NCBI RefSeq assembly: GCF_018780565.1
Contig: NZ_JADMJN010000016.1
Coordinates: 1 to 64,000 of the forward strand
Direction: 5' to 3'
Length of the DNA: 64,000 nt
Origin: Rhodoferax sp.
Lineage (GTDB): Bacteria > Pseudomonadota > Gammaproteobacteria > Burkholderiales > Burkholderiaceae_C
Shown: in pieces, positions 59,117 through 64,000 of the stretch
How positions within the stretch are numbered: position 1 is the stretch's first letter
Layout of the letters: each line of letters opens with the position of its first letter
Notes under the pieces: model-generated
The model's database searches: none
What the model was told of the DNA's origin: nothing
What the model saw: only the letters and a program-made list of their open reading frames with translations
Made by a program: the position numbers and the translations under genes

Positions 59117-61569
59117 GATGATTTCTCCTGATGTGATGGAACCGAAAGAAAGGACGGAATGAGGTCCGCAGCCCAGTCCAGACCCCGATGACGCAGCCAT
59201 GCACTTGCGAAGTCCGCAGGTGGAACGGACGCTGACACCGCATCCATAGCGCGTTGATCCTCGGGCTTGGCAGCAGCGGCAAACGCCAGCGCCACCGGCC
59301 CGAGTCCCAAGTCAAAGACCCGGTTGCCCAGTCGCGACTGGTAGTAGTAATCCCGTTTGGGCTGCGCCTGCGCGACGATGTCGATCTGCCGGCTGTTGAG
59401 TCCGAAGCCTTCGTAGATGACCCTGATCTGCGGTTCGGTTGCTTGCGAATTCGGCAGGAAGATGCGGCTCGCGCAACTCTCGATGATGGCCGGGGCTATT
59501 GCCGAGTCCTTGATGTCCGCCAGCGATTGCGTGGCAAAGATCACCGACACATTCTTCTTGCGCAAGGTCTTCAACCACTGGCGGATGCGGGATGCAAACA
59601 CCGGATCGTCAAGGAATAACCACGCTTCATCCAGAATCAAGAGCGTCGGTGCCCCATCAAAACGTTCATCGAAACGCGCGAAAAGGTAGCCCAGTACGGC
59701 CAGCATTGCCGCCTTGCTGTGCATCAGCTCTTCCATCTCGAAACCCTGCACGTCGGCGGAACCCAATCGGTCCGAGTCCGCATCGAGCAGCTTGCCGTGC
59801 GCGCCGCCCAGTACATAGGGTTGCAGGGCCTGGCGCAAGGCATTCGATTGCAGCAGTACTGACAGGCCCGTCATGGTTCGCTGATTGACCGGCGCGCTGG
59901 CCAGACTGTTCAAAGCCGACCAGACTGCATCCTTCTCGGCCGGACCAACCGGGACGCCTTCGTGAATCAAGCGCCCTGCTATCCATTCCGCTGCCCAGGT
60001 GCGGTAACCGTCCTGGTCAATACGCGCCAGTGGCTGGAAGGAAATAGCACCCTCGGCACCGCCATCATTGCCCAGGTCGTAATGTTCACCACCCAGTCCG
60101 AGGATGGTGGCGCGAATGGAGCGCCCCATGTCAAAGGCCAGGATGCGTGAACCGGCATAGCGACGGAACTGCATGGCTAACGTGGCTATCAGTACGGACT
60201 TGCCCATACCAATAGGACCAACCACCAGCGTATTGCCCACGTCGCCGATGTGCGTGACCAGCCGGAACGGCGTCGCGCCATCGGTACGCGTCACGATCAG
60301 GGGCGGCCCGTCCAGGTGCGCGTTGCGTTCCTGTCCGGCCCACACCGCGGACACCGGCATCATGTGGGCCAGATTCAAGGTCGAGACAATGGGCTGGCGC
60401 ACGTTGGCGTAGGCATGTCCCGGAATCGACGACAGCCAGGCGTCCACCGCATTAAGGGTTTCCGGGATCGTCACGAAGCCGCGGCCCTGGATGGTTCGCT
60501 CTACCGCGCGCAACTTCTCGTCAGCGGCCGTGGCATCTGTATCCACTACTGTGACCGTTGCTGTCACGTACCCGAACGAAACCTGGTCGCTGCCCAGTTC
60601 CTGCAAAGCGACATCGGCATCCGCCGACTTATTGGACGCATCGGAATCAACCAACGGGCTTTCCTGCTGGAAGATGGTCTCGCGCAGCAGCGCAACGATG
60701 TTCTTGCGCTTGGCGAACCACTGGCGGCGCAAGCGCGTCAGTTCTTTCTCGGCCTCGGCTTTATCCAGGCACAGGAAACGCGTGCTCCAGCGGTAGGCAA
60801 AACCCAGGCGGTTCAGGTCATCCAGCAGGCCGGGCCAGGTCGAGGTCGGGAAACCGCGCACCGACAGCACACGTAGGTGCTGACTGCCGAGCATGGGTGC
60901 CAGCCCACCCGTCAGAGGCTCATCCGCCAGCAAGGCATCCAGGTGCATGGGCACCTCGGGCACAGCTACCGGATGCCGGCGCGTAGACACACAGCCATGC
61001 AGGTAGGTCAACGTCTGGCTGTCGTCCAGCCAGCTGATCTCGGGCATCACCCCTTCGAGCAGACCAAAGAAGCGTTCCGTTTCGGACACGAACGATTCCA
61101 GGCGCGCTCTCCAATTGGGCCAGTCCACGCCTTCGGCTCTGGTGTTCTCGTACAGCAGCTTGACGGCACGGGCTTGAGACTCCTCGGGTGGCAGGTACAA
61201 CAGCGACAGGTGGTAGCTGCTCTCGAAGTGACTATCGGCTTCCTCGAAAGCCGCCCGGCGCTCTTCATCGACCAACCAGGACAGTGGCTCCGGGAAAGAA
61301 GACTCGGGATAGTCGGCCGCTTTGCGCCGTTTGGCCTCGACAAACAGCGCCCAGCCAGACCCCAGCCGACGCAGCGCATTGTTCAGCCGCGCAGTGGTCG
61401 CGACCAGTTCGCCCTGCGTGGCGCTGTCCAGATCCGGCCCCCGAAAACGCGCCGTGCGCTGGAACGAGCCATCCTTGTTCAGCACAACACCCGGTGCGAC
61501 CAACCCGGCCCAGGGCAACCAGTCGGCCAGCAAAGCTGGGCGCTTGCGGTATTCGGCGAGGTACATCAT
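59113..61569 (-). CDS. trbE: Conjugal transfer ATPase TrbE (VirB4 homologue)
   Basis: From the ATG at 61569 (GGAG eight bases upstream) the protein has 818 residues. It shows Walker A GPIGMGKS (451-458), Walker B LILDEAWLFLDD and the C-terminal VirB4 block (FATQSLADIKDSAIAP). VirB4/TrbE powers pilus assembly and substrate transport. An apparent ORF extending further to 61788 is a chance frame with Arg/Trp-rich content that overlaps trbD, and is rejected. Confidence 0.94.
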   Translation of the reverse strand: MMYLAEYRKRPALLADWLPWAGLVAPGVVLNKDGSFQRTARFRGPDLDSATQGELVATTARLNNALRRLGSGWALFVEAKRRKAADYPESSFPEPLSWLVDEERRAAFEEADSHFESSYHLSLLYLPPEESQARAVKLLYENTRAEGVDWPNWRARLESFVSETERFFGLLEGVMPEISWLDDSQTLTYLHGCVSTRRHPVAVPEVPMHLDALLADEPLTGGLAPMLGSQHLRVLSVRGFPTSTWPGLLDDLNRLGFAYRWSTRFLCLDKAEAEKELTRLRRQWFAKRKNIVALLRETIFQQESPLVDSDASNKSADADVALQELGSDQVSFGYVTATVTVVDTDATAADEKLRAVERTIQGRGFVTIPETLNAVDAWLSSIPGHAYANVRQPIVSTLNLAHMMPVSAVWAGQERNAHLDGPPLIVTRTDGATPFRLVTHIGDVGNTLVVGPIGMGKSVLIATLAMQFRRYAGSRILAFDMGRSIRATILGLGGEHYDLGNDGGAEGAISFQPLARIDQDGYRTWAAEWIAGRLIHEGVPVGPAEKDAVWSALNSLASAPVNQRTMTGLSVLLQSNALRQALQPYVLGGAHGKLLDADSDRLGSADVQGFEMEELMHSKAAMLAVLGYLFARFDERFDGAPTLLILDEAWLFLDDPVFASRIRQWLKTLRKKNVSVIFATQSLADIKDSAIAPAIIESCASRIFLPNSQATEPQIRVIYEGFGLNSRQIDIVAQAQPKRDYYYQSRLGNRVFDLGLGPVALAFAAAAKPEDQRAMDAVSASVPPADFASAWLRHRGLDWAADLIPSFLSVPSHQEKSS

Positions 61570-61591
61570 GGTGTGTTCTCCATGGTTTACC

Positions 61592-61876
61592 TCACACGTC
61601 CAGCAGCACGCGGTGCTTGATGTGCCGCGCGAAGACCTGTATGAATTGCGGGTCCAAGCGCGCACCCCAAACCGCCAGCGAATGCCCGATGATCCACAGC
61701 GCGATCCCCGGCAACCACAATTGCAACCCGAGTCCAACCGCAGCAGCCAGCGTGCCGTTGGCAATCGCCACGGTGCGCGGCGCACCACCCAACAGGATGG
61801 GTTCGGTCAGGGACCGGTGCAGCGGAATCTCAAAACCACTGGCGAAGCCCGGCGCGTTGGTAGTCGAAGCGTTCAT
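61592..61876 (-). CDS. trbD: Conjugal transfer protein TrbD
   Basis: The 94-residue protein is of the TrbD/VirB3 family: EIPLHRSLTEPILLGGAPR followed by two membrane helices. Its start overlaps the trbC stop by four bases (ATGA). Confidence 0.93.
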   Translation of the reverse strand: MNASTTNAPGFASGFEIPLHRSLTEPILLGGAPRTVAIANGTLAAAVGLGLQLWLPGIALWIIGHSLAVWGARLDPQFIQVFARHIKHRVLLDV

Positions 61877-62205
61877 GCCAGCACCGCTCCACCCGAGAAG
61901 CTGAAGAAGGTCAGGAAGAATGACGACGCGGCAAACGCAATCGACAGCCCGAACACAATTTGCACCAGCTTGCGAAAACCACCACTGCTATCGCCAAACG
62001 CCAGTGTCAGGCCGGTGGTAATGATGATGATCACCGCCACGATACGCGCCACCGGTCCCTGAACTGATTCAAGGATGGACTGCAATGGTGCTTCCCATGG
62101 CATGTTCGAGCCGGCCGCAAAGGCAGGCAAGGTAACTGCCAGCAATAGCGCGCCAATGGCAGCGGCCTGGCGGACTGGTTTTACGTAAATGCGTGAAGTC
62201 GTCAT
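61873..62205 (-). CDS. trbC: Conjugal transfer pilin TrbC (VirB2 homologue)
   Basis: The 110-residue protein starts MTTSRIYVKPVRQAAAI; it has a signal peptide with a likely cleavage after AFA, then a short loop and two membrane helices (MPWEAPLQSILESVQGPVAR and GFRKLVQIVFGLSIAFAA), the pilin pattern. The ATG at 62205 overlaps the trbB stop by four bases; a longer frame shown from 62499 is not real. Confidence 0.93.
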   Translation of the reverse strand: MTTSRIYVKPVRQAAAIGALLLAVTLPAFAAGSNMPWEAPLQSILESVQGPVARIVAVIIIITTGLTLAFGDSSGGFRKLVQIVFGLSIAFAASSFFLTFFSFSGGAVLA

Positions 62206-63269
62206 GACGGTTCTCCGGTGGTGGGTAAGTTGGGGGATGGGATGGAAGGAAACGACGGCATCAGATCGGTGCTGAGCTGGTAGCCGTGGCTGTCGAAACC
62301 GATGACCCGCGCAATCTCCTGCACGTGCCGCTGGCGGCCACGCCCGACGATGAAGACGATGACGTTGACCGCCTCGGCGATCAGCGCACGGGGAACCGTG
62401 ACGGAGACTTCCTGAATCAGTTGCTCCAGCCTGACCAAAGCGCCATGGGCGGAACCTGCATGCACGGTGGCAATACCGCCGGGGTGGCCGGTGCCCCATA
62501 TCTTGATCAGGTCCAGCGCTTCGCCGCCCCGTACTTCGCCCACGACCACCCGGTCCGGCCGCAGACGCAACGTGGCACGCACCAGGTCAGCCATGGTGCT
62601 GACGTCTGGCTCGGTGCGCATGCAGACATGGTCATCGGATCTGCATTGCAATTCCACCGTGTCCTCGAGAATCATGACCCGGTCGCCGGTATCGGCAATC
62701 TCGTCCAGCAGCGCATTGGCCAAAGTCGTCTTTCCCGTGCTGGTGCCACCACATACGACGATGTTGAGCCGCTCGCGCACGGCGGCACGAAGAAACCCAG
62801 CCTGAGCCTCGGTCAGGATGCCATCAGCCACGTAGTGGTTCAGCGTCATGATGCGCAGCGCCCGCTTGCGGATGGCAAACGAGGGTGCCCGCACCACGGG
62901 TGGCAACACCCCCAGAAAGCGCTCCCCAGTCTCGGGCAGCTCGGCCGACAGAATGGGCGCCCCGGCATTCACTTCGGCCCGCACGTGCGCTGCTACCAGG
63001 CGGATGATCCGTTCGGCGACCGCTGGTGGCAGAGTCGTGCCGGTCGGGGCACGCCCTGAGCCCAATCGGTCCAGCCACAGTGTGCCATCAGGGTTCAGTA
63101 GGACTTCCACGACTTCCGGGTCTTCCAGCGCTGCCGCAATCTCCGGCCCCATGGCCGTGCGCAGCATCCGTATGCGGCGCTCCAGGGAGACGGCGGCACT
63201 GCCACCGCTACCGTCACCATCGCTGCGGTTCTCACCGTCTCCAGTGTCTTTGTCAGGCTTGCGGATCAT
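62202..63269 (-). CDS. trbB: Conjugal transfer ATPase TrbB (VirB11 homologue)
   Basis: The 355-residue protein is a hexameric secretion ATPase: Walker A GGTSTGKTT (174-182), Asp box ILEDTVELQC, and the His box (GTGHPGGIATVHAGSAHGAL). An N-terminal Asp/Gly/Ser-rich stretch of 25 residues (KDTGDGENRSDGDGSGG) precedes the conserved region and is probably disordered. It overlaps the RHH gene by 17 bases. Confidence 0.94.
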   Translation of the reverse strand: MIRKPDKDTGDGENRSDGDGSGGSAAVSLERRIRMLRTAMGPEIAAALEDPEVVEVLLNPDGTLWLDRLGSGRAPTGTTLPPAVAERIIRLVAAHVRAEVNAGAPILSAELPETGERFLGVLPPVVRAPSFAIRKRALRIMTLNHYVADGILTEAQAGFLRAAVRERLNIVVCGGTSTGKTTLANALLDEIADTGDRVMILEDTVELQCRSDDHVCMRTEPDVSTMADLVRATLRLRPDRVVVGEVRGGEALDLIKIWGTGHPGGIATVHAGSAHGALVRLEQLIQEVSVTVPRALIAEAVNVIVFIVGRGRQRHVQEIARVIGFDSHGYQLSTDLMPSFPSIPSPNLPTTGEPS

Positions 63270-63729
63270 TGGTTATCTCCCCTTCCTTGTGTTCTGGTGT
63301 GGTCGCCTGCGAAGACAGGTCATCCGGGGCAACCTCTTCATGGACTTCGCGCACCAGGCTGCGCCCGCGCTGGATATGGCGGGCGAGTTGTTCGATGAAC
63401 TGGGCGTAACGGGCACGGCCTTGCGCACGGGCTGCGTCTTGTTGGCCTTCGGGCACGGGCAGCGAGACGGTCAGGAAGTAGCGGATGTAAAGCGCCACCG
63501 TTTCGATCAGGATGGCCTGGTCTCGCTCCAGCCGGTCGAACTGGCGCGAGAGACGGTCCAGCCGCTTGCCCATGGCCGCCTCGCGCTGGTCGGCCGCATC
63601 GGGTGAGAGGAACGAAGCCAGGGCAGCCGCGATCACCGCTGACTTGGACACGCCCTTGTGCGCGGCGAGCTGGTCCAGCCGTTTGGCGTGATCCGGTTCG
63701 ATGAAGATATTGAGACGGGTCCGACTCAT
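63253..63729 (-). CDS. Ribbon-helix-helix (CopG-like) protein
   Basis: The 158-residue protein has an N-terminal RHH/CopG-type DNA-binding region (SRTRLNIFIEPDHAKRLDQLAAHKGVSKSAVIAA, residues 2-35), then a helical region with an acidic Glu-rich end. It sits between traG and trbB, as in other Tn4371-type elements, overlapping traG by four bases and trbB by 17. It is likely a regulator of the transfer operon. Confidence 0.88.
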   Translation of the reverse strand: MSRTRLNIFIEPDHAKRLDQLAAHKGVSKSAVIAAALASFLSPDAADQREAAMGKRLDRLSRQFDRLERDQAILIETVALYIRYFLTVSLPVPEGQQDAARAQGRARYAQFIEQLARHIQRGRSLVREVHEEVAPDDLSSQATTPEHKEGEITNDPQA

Positions 63730-64000
63730 AGCGCAATCCCGTCATCCGGGTCCAGTGCGGCCAGTCGCGCGGTGCGCTGCATTCTTTGGTCTGAATCACC
63801 AATGTCCCGCCTATCCCGCTTCAGGCTCTGCGGCTGCAGCGGCATGTCGTCCTCGTCATCGAGCACCAGCAGGTCGTCGACATCCATCAAAGGCTGGGCA
63901 TCAAACGCAACGTCCAACTCCGGCTTGAGCTGATGACCGCCTTCATCGGCGAAACCGCACGACTGGTTTGTGGTCAAGGCCTCGGACAATGCAGGGATCG
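63726..64000 (-). CDS. traG: Conjugal transfer coupling protein TraG, C-terminal end (partial)
   Basis: Only the last 90 or so codons are in the window. They run on open to position 64000 and read IPALSEALTTNQSCGFADEG...; the acidic end (DVDDLLVLDDEDDMPLQPQ) followed by RMQRTARLAALDPDDGIAL fits the C-terminus of TraG/VirD4 coupling proteins of Tn4371-type elements. The stop overlaps the RHH start. The N-terminal ATPase part lies outside the window. Confidence 0.8.
   Translation of the reverse strand, partial: IPALSEALTTNQSCGFADEGGHQLKPELDVAFDAQPLMDVDDLLVLDDEDDMPLQPQSLKRDRRDIGDSDQRMQRTARLAALDPDDGIAL

Noticed and set aside
61592..61788. Extension of trbE upstream to 61788
   Set aside because: The extra residues are Arg/Trp/Cys-rich, overlap trbD in another frame, and the conserved protein begins at 61569 after a good ribosome binding site.

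Overview
The window looks like a chromosome segment of a betaproteobacterium, most likely of the family Comamonadaceae (Rhodoferax/Polaromonas-like). This is an inference from the GC-rich coding style, from the family make-up (TRAP transporter with an oversized DctM, fused IcmF mutase, Acs-GNAT fusion acetyltransferase, DUF6352/DUF6172/DUF2788 proteins) and from short AT-rich ATAGCTAT-type hairpins scattered between and inside genes. No rRNA gene, CRISPR array or replication origin was seen. One complete tRNA (Gly, GCC) is present.

Positions 1 to about 49,500 are ordinary chromosome, in short operons on both strands. 1-1,300 holds two small membrane proteins and a gene-poor stretch. 1,319-4,329 is a LysR-controlled redox cluster (NAD(P)-binding protein, DoxX, extradiol-type dioxygenase). 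4,523-16,650 mixes signalling and maintenance genes: CBS-domain protein, acyl-ACP-reductase-like dehydrogenase, diguanylate cyclase, NnrU, Acs-GNAT acetyltransferase, PEBP protein, a cysteine-free glutaredoxin-like protein and a Spy-like protein. 16,838-31,845 carries rdgC, a NemR-like regulator beside yqhD, an orphan ABC binding protein, envelope genes (OmpA-like lipoprotein, M48 protease, slyX), two DEAD-box helicases (dbpA, rhlE) and a SLAC1/TehA channel. 32,122-40,693 contains icmF behind a perfect 22-bp palindromic operator, a complete TRAP transporter operon, and a persulfide dioxygenase-rhodanese fusion. 40,707-48,915 has two divergent amidases, coaX, a pair of peptidase/amidohydrolase genes and a molybdopterin oxidoreductase, followed directly by the 3' remnant of an IS3-type transposase.

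At 49,422-49,493 lies tRNA-Gly. Just beyond it, at 49,550-49,572, is an isolated tRNA-Phe-like 3' end with its CCA and its own terminator but no tRNA body. This is what remains when an element integrates into a tRNA gene, so I place the chromosome/element junction here. From there to the window end the DNA is accessory: a two-gene unknown module (a Zn-ribbon-like protein plus a PD-(D/E)xK-like protein), a strikingly palindrome-rich control region with four different perfect inverted repeats in 350 bp, an AbiEi-type antitoxin and an AbiEii-type toxin that are unusually convergent with overlapping 3' ends, and then a tightly overlapping conjugative mating-pair operon of the Tn4371 ICE type on the minus strand (traG', RHH gene, trbB-C-D-E-J-K-L-F-G-I, DUF2274). 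The rest of the element (relaxase, integrase, most of traG) must lie beyond position 64,000.

The strongest candidates for something undescribed are the 50,424-53,213 block (unknown two-gene module, palindrome cluster, convergent AbiE pair), the cysteine-free glutaredoxin-like protein, and the HExxH-containing unknown protein at 12,968-13,750.
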